From a virus, in IMG/VR virus record IMGVR_UViG_3300030102_001767, positions 1 through 59,109 of that record: 59,109 nt of DNA; one strand, written 5' to 3'. Below are positions 7,216-15,160 of the stretch, one piece after another. Below the pieces are notes generated by a model that saw only the letters and a list, made by a program, of their open reading frames with translations, ran no database searches and was not told the DNA's origin. Made by a program: the position numbers and the translations under genes. Numbering within the stretch: the stretch's first letter is position 1; every line of letters begins with the position of its first letter.

Positions 7216-7459
7216 AGAACTAACAATAACTTTTAATCACGATCATAAAGCTACTTACATTTTAGTTAATGTTAATGGCGAATATCATAAAAAATACTTA
7301 ACAGAGCAACAACATGGAAATATATTACAGGGATGTGTTTCATCTTATTTTCAAAAAAGGTCTATCGCTTTGTTAAATGATGCTGTAAAGTTAGAAAAAG
7401 ATTCTGAAGAACTATTGGAGAAATCAGAAAAACTATTGGAAGTAGCAAAAAGTTTATAA
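7202..7459 (+). CDS. Hypothetical protein, 85 aa
   Basis: An 85-residue protein with a beta-rich N-terminal half (KELTITFNHDHKATYILVNV, then EYHKKYLT) and a C-terminal helix or coiled coil (residues about 55-85, with a KDSEELLEKSEKLLEVAKSL heptad-like pattern). It differs from its neighbours in not being Lys/Arg-rich. Its stop overlaps the next start (TAATG). No function recognised. Confidence 0.7.
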   Translation: MKETKELTITFNHDHKATYILVNVNGEYHKKYLTEQQHGNILQGCVSSYFQKRSIALLNDAVKLEKDSEELLEKSEKLLEVAKSL

Positions 7460-7761
7460 TGGCAGAAAGAAAAAAAGAAAAACCAATAAGAAGAACCACT
7501 AAAGGCAAAGGTGCTAATTATAGACCTACTAAATCTGGTGCTGGAATGACAGCAAAAGGAGTAAGGGAATATCGTAAAAAAAATCCTGGCTCTAAATTAA
7601 AAACTGCTGTTACTGGTAAAGTTAAAAAAGGTAGTAAAGCTGCAAAAAGAAGAAAAAGTTATTGTGCTAGGTCATTAGGTCAATTAAAAAGAAGTAGTGC
7701 TAAAACTAGAAATGATCCTAATTCTCGAATCAGACAAGCGAGAAGAAGGTGGAAATGTTAA
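7459..7761 (+). CDS. Basic DUF6321-like protein, 100 aa
   Basis: A very basic protein with motifs GAGMTAKGVREYRKKNPGSK (about 28-47), LKTAVTGKVKKGSKAAKRRK and YCARSLGQLK, ending in DPNSRIRQARRRWKC. I recognise this as the DUF6321-like pattern found in many marine viruses and phages. The conserved Cys residues are YC and the terminal KC. No biochemical role is established; the composition suggests DNA or RNA binding, for instance packaging-linked condensation. It is coupled to the upstream gene by a one-base overlap. Confidence 0.75.
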   Translation: MAERKKEKPIRRTTKGKGANYRPTKSGAGMTAKGVREYRKKNPGSKLKTAVTGKVKKGSKAAKRRKSYCARSLGQLKRSSAKTRNDPNSRIRQARRRWKC

Positions 7762-7776
7762 CAAAAGGAGATAATT

Positions 7777-7947
7777 ATGAAAAAATCTAAAGGTAAAGCT
7801 CGCAGAATGATGGGTGGCAAATCCGTAAAAGGAAAGGCTCGTAGAATGATGGGTGGTAAATCTGTTAAAGGAAAAATGAGAGGTGGAGTTACTCGCATGA
7901 AAGCTGGCAAAAAAGTTAAAGGTAAAACAAGAGGCGGCAAAAGATAA
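7777..7947 (+). CDS. Protamine-like tandem-repeat peptide, 56 aa
   Basis: Small frame with a strong AAGGAG ribosome site. The protein is almost only Lys, Arg, Gly, Met, Ser and Val. A 13-residue unit, KGKARRMMGGKSV, occurs twice in a row, then a third partial unit (KGKMRGG) and KGKTRGG near the end. This is the composition of a protamine or histone-tail-like DNA-condensing peptide. There is no secondary structure to speak of. I infer nucleic-acid binding from charge only. The DNA repeats are diverged at third positions, as expected for selection on protein. Confidence 0.7.
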   Translation: MKKSKGKARRMMGGKSVKGKARRMMGGKSVKGKMRGGVTRMKAGKKVKGKTRGGKR

Positions 7948-7966
7948 ATAAAATTAGGGAGGTTTT

Positions 7967-8620
7967 ATGTCTTATTTAATATCTAATATTCCATACTTTA
8001 AGGTATGGGTAAGAAAAGAGTTTACGGCTAATCACGAGAAATATCATGGAGAGTTTATTCATGGATTAGCTGTAGCAGTTAATTGCATTCCAGATAGGTC
8101 GTTATCATTTCAAGTAATTTTTACAGGTTGTGAAGACATGGACAATAATGTTCATGGTGGTGCTATGTGGGCTAGAATGCCAATACAAGGAATGGTAGCA
8201 GATATTCCTGTAGAAGAATGGCCTGACAGAATGGAGAATCATTTATGTCAACCTTGGGATTGTATGTCACATCATCACTCAGTCTTATCAATAGACAGAG
8301 CATCATCATCACCTTGGTATGCAAAAATAGATGGTGAGTTTTATATGGCTAAATATATTTTTACTGTTGATTACACCGAGCATGAAATAGCTGATAGCCC
8401 AGATCAACACAAACAAAGTCATGTATTATATTTAACTGAAGGTCAATGGAAAGGAAATATTGTTGCTTTGCCAAATAACAGGGTAAGGGTTACTAATCCT
8501 GCGTTATGGGTTACAGGAGAAGGTGCTCCTGACTTTATGCCTAGTCAAGAAATACATAGTAGTGAAGAACATGAAAGTTACACTGATCCTAATATAACCT
8601 TTAACAATTTATATAAATAA
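7967..8620 (+). CDS. Hypothetical globular protein, 217 aa
   Basis: A 217-residue protein, the only ordinary globular member of this cluster, with a GGGAGG ribosome site. It is rich in Trp, His and aromatics: HGGAMWARMPIQGM, EEWPDRMENHLCQPWDCMSH, and SSPWYAKIDGEFYMAKYIFT. The C-W-D-C-x2-HHH stretch (about 95-106) could bind a metal. I have an impression of similar proteins in marine phages but know no assigned function. Beta-rich and not membrane bound. Its place among packaging genes suggests a structural or packaging role; this is a guess. Confidence 0.75.
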   Translation: MSYLISNIPYFKVWVRKEFTANHEKYHGEFIHGLAVAVNCIPDRSLSFQVIFTGCEDMDNNVHGGAMWARMPIQGMVADIPVEEWPDRMENHLCQPWDCMSHHHSVLSIDRASSSPWYAKIDGEFYMAKYIFTVDYTEHEIADSPDQHKQSHVLYLTEGQWKGNIVALPNNRVRVTNPALWVTGEGAPDFMPSQEIHSSEEHESYTDPNITFNNLYK

Positions 8621-8634
8621 GGTAATGTAAAAAA

Positions 8635-8835
8635 ATGGCTACAAAGAAAAAAACAAAAAAGAAAACTAAATCTCGTGTAAATGAAGCAGGTAATTATACT
8701 AAACCTTCTATGAGAAAAAGTTTATTTAATAAAATAAAAGCAGGAAGCAAAGGTGGTAGACCAGGACAATGGTCTGCTAGAAAAGCACAAATGCTTGCTA
8801 AACAATATAAAGCAAAAGGTGGTGGCTATAAATAA
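8635..8835 (+). CDS. Small basic protein, 66 aa (KGGRPGQWSARKAQ motif)
   Basis: Lys-rich N-terminus (MATKKKTKKKTKSRVNEAG) followed by a conserved-looking block, KAGSKGGRPGQWSARKAQML and GGGYK. The second block recurs in small proteins and domain fusions of marine phages and large eukaryotic viruses (DUF5872-like, as I recall). Its stop overlaps the next start by one base. Likely nucleic-acid associated; no activity known. Confidence 0.7.
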   Translation: MATKKKTKKKTKSRVNEAGNYTKPSMRKSLFNKIKAGSKGGRPGQWSARKAQMLAKQYKAKGGGYK

Positions 8836-9077
8836 TGGCACTTAAAAAAACACAAAAATCTTTAAAAAGATGGGGTAAACAAAAATGGAGAACCCCTAGT
8901 GGAAAAAAATCATCTGAGACTGGAGAAGTATATGCACCTTCTTCTACTATTAAAAAATTAAAATCTACTGCAAAAGGAAGAGCCAAACTTTCAAGAGCAA
9001 ACAAAAAGAAAAGAGAAGCCACATCTAAAGGTAAGCAACATGCTAGACATGGTTTACATAAAGGTAAAAAAAGATAA
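8835..9077 (+). CDS. Small basic protein, 80 aa (WRTPSGK motif)
   Basis: A basic protein beginning MALKKTQKSLKRWGKQKWRT, then PSGKKSSETGEVYAPSSTIK, and a Lys/Arg-rich C-terminus (KANKKKREATSKGK region). The W-x3-QKWRT-x-SGK block is a recurring module in viral basic proteins, often near the GGRPGQWSARKAQ module that the preceding gene encodes. The two may act together. Coupled by one-base overlaps on both sides. Confidence 0.7.
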   Translation: MALKKTQKSLKRWGKQKWRTPSGKKSSETGEVYAPSSTIKKLKSTAKGRAKLSRANKKKREATSKGKQHARHGLHKGKKR

Positions 9078-9322
9078 TGGCTAGAAATTACAAAAAAGAA
9101 TATAAAAATTATCAAGGAACAGATAAACAAAAGAAAAGAAGAGCAGCAAGAAACACAGCTAGGAATAGAGCATTAAAGAGTGGTAAAGTTCGTAAAGGTG
9201 ATGGTAAAGATATTCATCATAGAGACGGAAACCCTAAAAACAATTCAAAAAAGAATCTAGCTGTTACATCTAAAAGAAATAATAGGTCTTTTCCAAGAAA
9301 CAAAAAAGCAGGAAAAAAATGA
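9077..9322 (+). CDS. Basic HNH-like protein, 81 aa
   Basis: An 81-residue, very basic protein. Residues about 45-60 read DIHHRDGNPKNNSKKNL, the core of HNH endonuclease folds (HH-x-DGN-x2-NN-x4-L). There are no zinc-knuckle cysteines and the protein ends soon after, so it is a minimal or incomplete HNH unit. HNH proteins next to terminases often help packaging by DNA nicking or cleavage. Here the gene overlaps terL by four bases, which fits. Alternatively it only binds DNA. Confidence 0.65.
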   Translation: MARNYKKEYKNYQGTDKQKKRRAARNTARNRALKSGKVRKGDGKDIHHRDGNPKNNSKKNLAVTSKRNNRSFPRNKKAGKK

Positions 9323-10833
9323 CTCTGGATATATCTTCTTCTGATGTTTTAGACAATCTGTCTACTTACGCACCTGCAAAACAAAAAGAAATACTTGAAA
9401 TTCTTCATAACTTAGAAGACGCTAAAAATAGAGAAAAATGTCAGGAAAAGTATCTTCCTTTTGTAAAACATATGTGGCCAGCTTTTATTAATGGTAATCA
9501 CCATAAAATTATGGCAGATGCTTTTCAAGATGTTGTTGATGGCAAATTAAAAAGATTAATTATTAATATGCCTCCTCGACATACTAAGTCTGAGTTTGCT
9601 AGTTATCTTTTACCTGCTTGGTTTTTAGGTAAATTTCCCGGAAAGAAAGTAATTCAAACAGCACATACAGCAGAACTAGCTGTAGGTTTTGGTCGTAAAG
9701 TCAGAAATTTAGTTGGAGATAAAGATTTTCAAGGTGTATTTGGAGATGTAAAATTACAATCAGACAGTAAAGCAGCTGGTAGGTGGAACACAAATAAAGG
9801 TGGAGAATATTTTGCTATTGGTGTTGGTGGTGCTGTTACTGGTAAAGGTGCTGATTTATTAATTATTGATGACCCTCATTCAGAGCAAGAAGGTGCTTCT
9901 GCTGATGTTAATGTTTTTAATAAAACCTATGAATGGTATACTTCTGGTCCAAGACAAAGATTGCAGCCAGGTGGTGCTATCGTTATAGTTATGACTAGAT
10001 GGCATGACAGAGATTTAACTGGTCAAATTATAGATGCTAGTATCAAAAGAGGTGGTGCAGATGAATGGAAGGTAATTGAGCTTCCTGCAATTATGCCTTC
10101 AGGAAATCCTTTATGGCCAGAATTTTGGAAAATAGAAGAGCTTGAAGCATTAAAAGCAGAACTTCCTGTTTCTAAATGGTCTGCACAATATCAACAAAAC
10201 CCTAGCTCGGAAGAAGGTGCTTTGGTTAAAAGAGAATGGTGGCAAATTTGGGAACATGAAACCCCACCTAAATGTCAGTTTATTATTCAATCTTGGGATA
10301 CAGCATTTTTAAAAACACAAAGAGCCGACTACTCGGCTTGTACTACATGGGGTGTATTTTATGCCGAAGATGAATTTGATGGCGTGATGACACCACAATT
10401 AATTCTTCTTGACGCATACAAAGAAAGATTAGAGTTTCCTGAACTAAAAGCAAAAGCAATGGAAATGTATAAAAATTATCAACCTGATGCTTTTATTGTT
10501 GAGGCTAAAGCAGCAGGTACTCCATTAATATTTGAGTTGCGTTCTATGGGTATTCCAGTTTCAGAGTATACACCAAGCAGAGGAAATGATAAGATAGCTC
10601 GTGTGAATGCAGTTGCAGACTTATTCGCTTCTGGTATAGTATGGTGTCCAGAAACAAGATGGGCAGAAGAAGTTGTTGAAGAATTTGCAGCTTTTCCAAA
10701 TGCAGAACATGATGACCTTGTTGATAGCAGTACGCAAGCGTTAATAAGGTTTAGACAAGGTGGTTTTGTTAGTCTATTTAGTGATGAAGTAGAAGAACCA
10801 TTTAACGAAAGAAAAAGAGCTGATTATTATTAA
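9319..10833 (+). CDS. terL: Terminase large subunit
   Basis: A 504-residue packaging motor. The ATPase half has the Walker A-like PPRHTKSE (about 85-92) and Walker B LLIIDDPHSE (about 179-188). The nuclease half has SWDTAF (about 325-330, first catalytic Asp), IVEAKAAGT, and EHDDLVDSS near residue 463 for metal binding. It cleaves concatemers and pumps DNA through the portal with the small subunit (at 5533). Length is normal. The gene overlaps the HNH-like gene and is followed directly by portal. The family pattern is that of headful or cos packagers of podophages; the packaging mode cannot be read. Confidence 0.95.
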   Translation: MTLDISSSDVLDNLSTYAPAKQKEILEILHNLEDAKNREKCQEKYLPFVKHMWPAFINGNHHKIMADAFQDVVDGKLKRLIINMPPRHTKSEFASYLLPAWFLGKFPGKKVIQTAHTAELAVGFGRKVRNLVGDKDFQGVFGDVKLQSDSKAAGRWNTNKGGEYFAIGVGGAVTGKGADLLIIDDPHSEQEGASADVNVFNKTYEWYTSGPRQRLQPGGAIVIVMTRWHDRDLTGQIIDASIKRGGADEWKVIELPAIMPSGNPLWPEFWKIEELEALKAELPVSKWSAQYQQNPSSEEGALVKREWWQIWEHETPPKCQFIIQSWDTAFLKTQRADYSACTTWGVFYAEDEFDGVMTPQLILLDAYKERLEFPELKAKAMEMYKNYQPDAFIVEAKAAGTPLIFELRSMGIPVSEYTPSRGNDKIARVNAVADLFASGIVWCPETRWAEEVVEEFAAFPNAEHDDLVDSSTQALIRFRQGGFVSLFSDEVEEPFNERKRADYY

Positions 10834-10842
10834 GGATAAAAA

Positions 10843-13317
10843 ATGGCTATAGAAAAAGGAATCGTTGTAGAAGAATCAAAACCACAAAGTGTAAATGGTG
10901 AGGCTATAGAGATAGAAATAGTAAACCCTGAATCAGTTGGAATAGAAACTGAAGATGGGGGAATGGAAATTAGTTTTGAAGAAACAAGTGGTTTAGAATC
11001 TGGTTTTGGAGAAAATTTAGCAGAATTATTAGATGATACTGAATTAGATATAATAGGTAACGATGTTGTAGATAGTTTTAATTCAGACAAAGAATCAAGA
11101 GCAGATTGGGAAGAAACATATGTAAAAGGTTTAGACCAGTTAGGTCTTACTGTTGATGAAAGAACAGAACCATGGCCCGGAGCTTGTGGTGTATTTCATC
11201 CACTTTTATCTGAAGCAGTTATAAGGTTTCAATCACAAGCTATATCAGAAATATTTCCAGCAGAAGGTCCAGTAAAAACTAAAATTGTTGGAACTGTTAA
11301 CATAGAAAAAGAAAAACAAGCTAATAGAATACAAGAGTATATGAATTATCTATTAACTGAAAACATGGTTGAATATAGAACCGAAACTGAAAAGCTCCTA
11401 TTCTCTCTCCCCCTTGCAGGATCAGCTTTTCGTAAAGTTTACTATGATTCAAACATGGGGAGACCTTGCTCTATATTTGTTCCAGCAGAAGATTTTGTTG
11501 TAAGTTATGGAGCAAGCGATCTTCTAACATGTGAAAGAGCTACTCATGTTATGAAAAAATCTGAAAATGAAATTAAAAAATTAATGCATTCTGGTTTTTT
11601 TAGAGATATTGAACTACCCTCACCTGCTCCAGATATTGATGAAATAACAGACAAATACAACCAATTAACTGGGGAAAGTAGTGTTAATTATGATGATGAT
11701 GGTAGACACACTATTCTTGAAATGCAAATTGATTTAGATTTACCTGGTTTTGAGGATATGGAAAACGGAGTACCAACAGGTATTGCACTTCCATATATTG
11801 TAACAGTTAATAAAGCTGATGGTAAAGTTTTAGCAATTAGAAGAAACTATAAACAAAACGATCCTAAAAAAACTAAAATACAACATTTTGTTCACTATCA
11901 ATATTTACCAGGTTTAGGTTTTTATGGTTTTGGTTTAATACATATGATTGGAGGACTAAGTAAATCAGCAACATCTTTATTAAGACAACTTGTTGATGCA
12001 GGTACTCTTTCAAATTTACCAGGTGGTCTTAAAACTAGAGGTCTTAGAATTAAAGGTGATGATACACCTATTATGCCTGGAGAGTTTAGAGATGTAGATG
12101 TTCCCGGAGGCACTATAGCAGAAAATATTTCTTTTTTACCTTACAAAGAACCAAGTCAAACACTGTATGCATTACTTACAACTATTGTTGATGAAGGTAG
12201 AAGATTTGCAAGTTTAGGAGATTTAAAAATTGCTGACATGAACAATGAAGCACCTGTTGGAACTACTCTTGCTCTTATGGAAAGACAAATGAAAGTTATG
12301 AGTGCAATTCAATCTAGGCTTCATGCAGCTATGCACAAAGAGTTTGTTATATTAACAACAATAATAAAAGATTTTACACCACCAGAATATCCTTATTATG
12401 AAGACCCAGATGAGTTTTTAAAGTCTGAAGATTTTGATGGTCGTGTAGATGTCATACCAGTAAGCAATCCAAATGCTGCTACAATGTCTCAAAGAATTAT
12501 GCAGTATCAAGCAGCTTTACAGTTAGCACAGCAATCACCTGAAATGTATGATATGCCTGAATTACATAGACAAATGCTAGAAGTATTAGGCATTGAAAAT
12601 GTTGATAAGGTTATTCCTAGTAAAGATGATATTAAACCTACTGATCCTGTAACAGAAAACATGAATTTCTTAAATGGTATACCTTGTAAAGCATTTGAAT
12701 ATCAAGATCATGAAGCACACATTGCTGTACATACAGCAGGAATGCAAGACCCTGAGTTTCAAGAATTATTAAGTCAAAGTGCAAAAGCAAATGAAATAAT
12801 TATGGCAGTAGAAGCACACATTAGAGAACACTTGGCATTCTTATATAGAAAACAAATTGAAGAAGAATTAGGAACTCCGTTACCACCTATTGGAGAACCT
12901 TTACCAGGAGATGTAGAAAAAAGACTTTCAGAACTTGTTGCACAAGCTGCTGATAAATTATCAGTTCGTAAACAACAAGAAGCTCAACAAAAACAAATAC
13001 AAGAACAAATGGAAGACCCAATTATACAACAAAGAAACAGAGAGCTTGATATTCAAGAAGGCGAGTTAATAAGAAAAGCTCAAGCTGATATGGCTAAAGC
13101 CGAAAATAATAAAGCTAAACTTAAAGCTGAAATGATGACAGAAATGAAAAGAATACAATCAGAAGAAAAGATTGAAGGTGCTAAACTAGGTCAAAGAATT
13201 GGAGATGCTTTACTTGAAGCTGCAATGAAGGGTGAAGGAGACTCAGCTAAAGAATTTGCAGAAGGAGTAAGGCTCGCAATAGAAATACAAAGAGAAATTA
13301 ACAATCAAAATAAATAG
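10843..13317 (+). CDS. Portal protein
   Basis: An 824-residue portal, the dodecameric ring at the head vertex through which DNA enters and leaves. After an acidic N-terminus (residues 1-85) comes DWEETYVKGLDQLGL and TEPWPGACGVFHPLLSEAVI, a pattern of long podophage portals. The middle has SLPLAGSAFRKVYYD and GLGFYGFGLIHMIGG. The C-terminal 150 residues are Gln/Glu-rich coiled coil (AQQKQIQEQMED), matching the barrel extension seen in P22-type portals. It follows terL by ten bases. The length suits a P22-like short-tail phage with a long barrel. Confidence 0.9.
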   Translation: MAIEKGIVVEESKPQSVNGEAIEIEIVNPESVGIETEDGGMEISFEETSGLESGFGENLAELLDDTELDIIGNDVVDSFNSDKESRADWEETYVKGLDQLGLTVDERTEPWPGACGVFHPLLSEAVIRFQSQAISEIFPAEGPVKTKIVGTVNIEKEKQANRIQEYMNYLLTENMVEYRTETEKLLFSLPLAGSAFRKVYYDSNMGRPCSIFVPAEDFVVSYGASDLLTCERATHVMKKSENEIKKLMHSGFFRDIELPSPAPDIDEITDKYNQLTGESSVNYDDDGRHTILEMQIDLDLPGFEDMENGVPTGIALPYIVTVNKADGKVLAIRRNYKQNDPKKTKIQHFVHYQYLPGLGFYGFGLIHMIGGLSKSATSLLRQLVDAGTLSNLPGGLKTRGLRIKGDDTPIMPGEFRDVDVPGGTIAENISFLPYKEPSQTLYALLTTIVDEGRRFASLGDLKIADMNNEAPVGTTLALMERQMKVMSAIQSRLHAAMHKEFVILTTIIKDFTPPEYPYYEDPDEFLKSEDFDGRVDVIPVSNPNAATMSQRIMQYQAALQLAQQSPEMYDMPELHRQMLEVLGIENVDKVIPSKDDIKPTDPVTENMNFLNGIPCKAFEYQDHEAHIAVHTAGMQDPEFQELLSQSAKANEIIMAVEAHIREHLAFLYRKQIEEELGTPLPPIGEPLPGDVEKRLSELVAQAADKLSVRKQQEAQQKQIQEQMEDPIIQQRNRELDIQEGELIRKAQADMAKAENNKAKLKAEMMTEMKRIQSEEKIEGAKLGQRIGDALLEAAMKGEGDSAKEFAEGVRLAIEIQREINNQNK

Positions 13318-13325
13318 GAGGCATT

Positions 13326-13466
13326 ATGAAAAATTTAGTTTTTATTTTTATAGTCACTGTTTTTCTTGTAGGTTGTGGTAGTTCAAGAATAATGTTGAAC
13401 GCTGACATTCCAGAATCACAAGAAATAGACATAAGAATTACTACTCAAGACAACGAAACAGAATAA
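13326..13466 (+). CDS. Small phage lipoprotein, 46 aa
   Basis: Frame with a strong AGGAGG ribosome site. The N-terminus is a classic lipoprotein signal, MKNLVFIFIVTVFLVGCGSS, with lipobox LVGC and the lipidated Cys at position 17. The mature part is only 30 residues (ending TQDNETE), polar and acidic. It would sit in the host inner or outer membrane facing the periplasm. Phage lipoproteins of this size act in superinfection exclusion or as Rz1-type spanins; neither can be chosen from sequence. It is oddly placed between portal and head assembly genes. Confidence 0.75.
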   Translation: MKNLVFIFIVTVFLVGCGSSRIMLNADIPESQEIDIRITTQDNETE

Positions 13467-13501
13467 TTTTTTTTAAAATAATTGTGTAATCATTGTTTTT
13501 G

Positions 13502-13527
13502 TGTAATATATACTTAAATATATTTAG
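13502..13527. promoter_or_regulatory. AT-rich dyad, copy 3 (variant)
   Basis: Keeps ATATAT-N6-ATATAT with centre ACTTAA, but the outer flanks are TGTA and TTAG. It ends next to the GGGAG ribosome site of the 62-aa gene, about 10 bases before its ATG, the same layout as at 50929 and 53281. Confidence 0.4.
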
Positions 13528-13536
13528 GGAGTTTCG

Positions 13537-13725
13537 ATGGCGGAATCAGCTTTTAGTCTATTAAGACAAAATTTACAAAAAAGAAGAAAAGATTTTGAAG
13601 AAAATCTTGGACAAGGTTCTGCCAAAGAATACTCAGAATATAAAAAAGTTGTAGGTATCATCGAAGGATTATCTATAGCTGATAGAGAGATTGCTGATTT
13701 AGAAAGCAGAATGATGGAGGACTAA
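13537..13725 (+). CDS. Small helical protein, 62 aa
   Basis: A 62-residue, fully helical, charged protein (MAESAFSLLRQNLQKRRKDF to ADLESRMMED), probably a short coiled-coil hairpin. It is preceded by the AT-rich dyad and a GGGAG site and followed without gap by the GroES-like gene. Small helical proteins between portal and scaffold are common in marine podophages; the role is not known. It may act in head assembly. Confidence 0.7.
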   Translation: MAESAFSLLRQNLQKRRKDFEENLGQGSAKEYSEYKKVVGIIEGLSIADREIADLESRMMED

Positions 13726-14142
13726 ATGGGAGTTATTGAACCGACTAAAAAAAAAATAAAAGTAGTTGATAAAAGAAAAGATGAAAAACCAGAGGCTAAA
13801 GAAGATACAGCAAGCCAACTTCCAGAACCTCAAGGATATAGAATTTTAATTGCTTTACCAGAACCAGAAGATAGAACTAAAGGAGGCATTTATAAAACTG
13901 AAACTGAAATACACACGGAAGAGATTGCGACAGTAGTTGGTTTTGTTTTAAAAATGGGTGAAGATTGCTATGATGACAAGAAGAAATTCCCATCAGGAGC
14001 ATGGTGCAAAGAAGGAGACTGGATTGTTTTCCGTGCTTTTACAGGCACACGCTTAAAAATACACGGCAAAGAATTTAGAATTATTAATGACGACAATGTA
14101 GAAGCTGTCGTTCAAGACCCAAGAGGCATAGAAAGAGTATGA
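13726..14142 (+). CDS. GroES-like co-chaperonin
   Basis: A 138-residue protein. After a Lys-rich N-terminus, residues about 43-130 match the GroES fold: GYRILIALPEPEDRTKGGIY, a mobile-loop-like stretch, TEEIATVVGFVLKMGEDCYD (beta strand plus Gly), then CKEGDWIVFRAFTGTRLKIH and FRIINDDNVEAVV. GroES caps GroEL and defines the folding chamber. Phage versions such as T4 gp31 help fold the capsid protein, whose gene lies 2.2 kb downstream. No groEL gene is present, so it would act with the host's GroEL. The loop and roof differ from bacterial GroES, as in other phage versions. Confidence 0.8.
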   Translation: MGVIEPTKKKIKVVDKRKDEKPEAKEDTASQLPEPQGYRILIALPEPEDRTKGGIYKTETEIHTEEIATVVGFVLKMGEDCYDDKKKFPSGAWCKEGDWIVFRAFTGTRLKIHGKEFRIINDDNVEAVVQDPRGIERV

Positions 14143-15158
14143 CCGAAACACAATCAGCCGAAGAAGTAACAGATAGTCAATCATTACCTGAAACTTCACA
14201 AAGTGCAGAAGAAAAATTTTTAGGAGTAAAATCTACTGTAGGCACAAATAAAGACTCCGATAACATAGAAATAGAGGTAGTAGACGATAGACCTGAAGAA
14301 GATAGAAAACCTCCTCGAAATGTTAAAGCAGATGATAATAAAGAAGAAATATCTGACTTATCAGAAAATGCTAACAAAAGAATAAAAAAATTAAAATATG
14401 ACTACCATGAAGAAAGAAGAGAAAAAGAAGCAGCATTACGACTCAGGGATGAGGCGATTAATCATGCTAAAAGAGCTGTTAATGAAAATCAAAGGCTCTC
14501 TCGACTTGTTGGTACTGGTCAGGAAGAACTTGTTAAACAAGCAACAGAAAAAGCAGAATTTGCAAAAAAAGCAGCAACAAAAGCGTATAAGGAGGCCTAT
14601 GAGTCTGGTGACGCAGAAGCGATTGCACAAGCTCAAGCAAACCTCACGGATGCGACATTTGCACATTCACAAGCTGTAAATCTTCCACAACAAATAGCAA
14701 ATCAAGTTCTTGCAAATGAAGAACAAGAAAGAGCTCAACAACCAAGACAAACACAACAACAGTCAAATCCAACTCCTCCACCACCAGATAAAAAAGCTCA
14801 AGAATGGGCTGTAGAAAATGAGTGGTTTGGTAAAGATGAAGAAATGACAAGTTTTGCATATGGCTTACATAATAAACTAGTGGTGAAAGAAGGTATTGAC
14901 CCAACATCAGATGAGTATTATGATCGCATTAATTCACGCATGAGGGAAGTATTCCCAAATGAGTTCGAGGATACAGCACAGGCGTCAGTAGCAGAGCCTG
15001 AAGAACCTCGCAGGTCGTCAGAAGTAGTTGCTCCAGCGACTAGAAATAATGGAGCAAAACCTAAAAAGGTTAAATTAACAGCTACCCAGGTTACCCTCGC
15101 TAGGAAACTTGGTATAACACCAGAGCAATATGCAGCTCAACTAGTAAAGGACAGATAA
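14139..15158 (+). CDS. Scaffold-like head assembly protein
   Basis: A 339-residue protein, overlapping the GroES-like gene by four bases. The N-terminus (1-75) is acidic and disordered, residues about 80-190 are a long charged coiled coil (Ala/Glu/Lys-rich), then comes a Gln/Pro linker (QPRQTQQQSNPTPPPPDKKA) and a small helical C-terminus ending KLGITPEQYAAQLVKDR. This organisation, and its position just before decoration and capsid genes, is that of phage scaffolding proteins that template the procapsid and then leave. No protease motif is seen. The assignment is by architecture and position. Confidence 0.7.
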   Translation: MTETQSAEEVTDSQSLPETSQSAEEKFLGVKSTVGTNKDSDNIEIEVVDDRPEEDRKPPRNVKADDNKEEISDLSENANKRIKKLKYDYHEERREKEAALRLRDEAINHAKRAVNENQRLSRLVGTGQEELVKQATEKAEFAKKAATKAYKEAYESGDAEAIAQAQANLTDATFAHSQAVNLPQQIANQVLANEEQERAQQPRQTQQQSNPTPPPPDKKAQEWAVENEWFGKDEEMTSFAYGLHNKLVVKEGIDPTSDEYYDRINSRMREVFPNEFEDTAQASVAEPEEPRRSSEVVAPATRNNGAKPKKVKLTATQVTLARKLGITPEQYAAQLVKDR

Positions 15159-15160
15159 TT

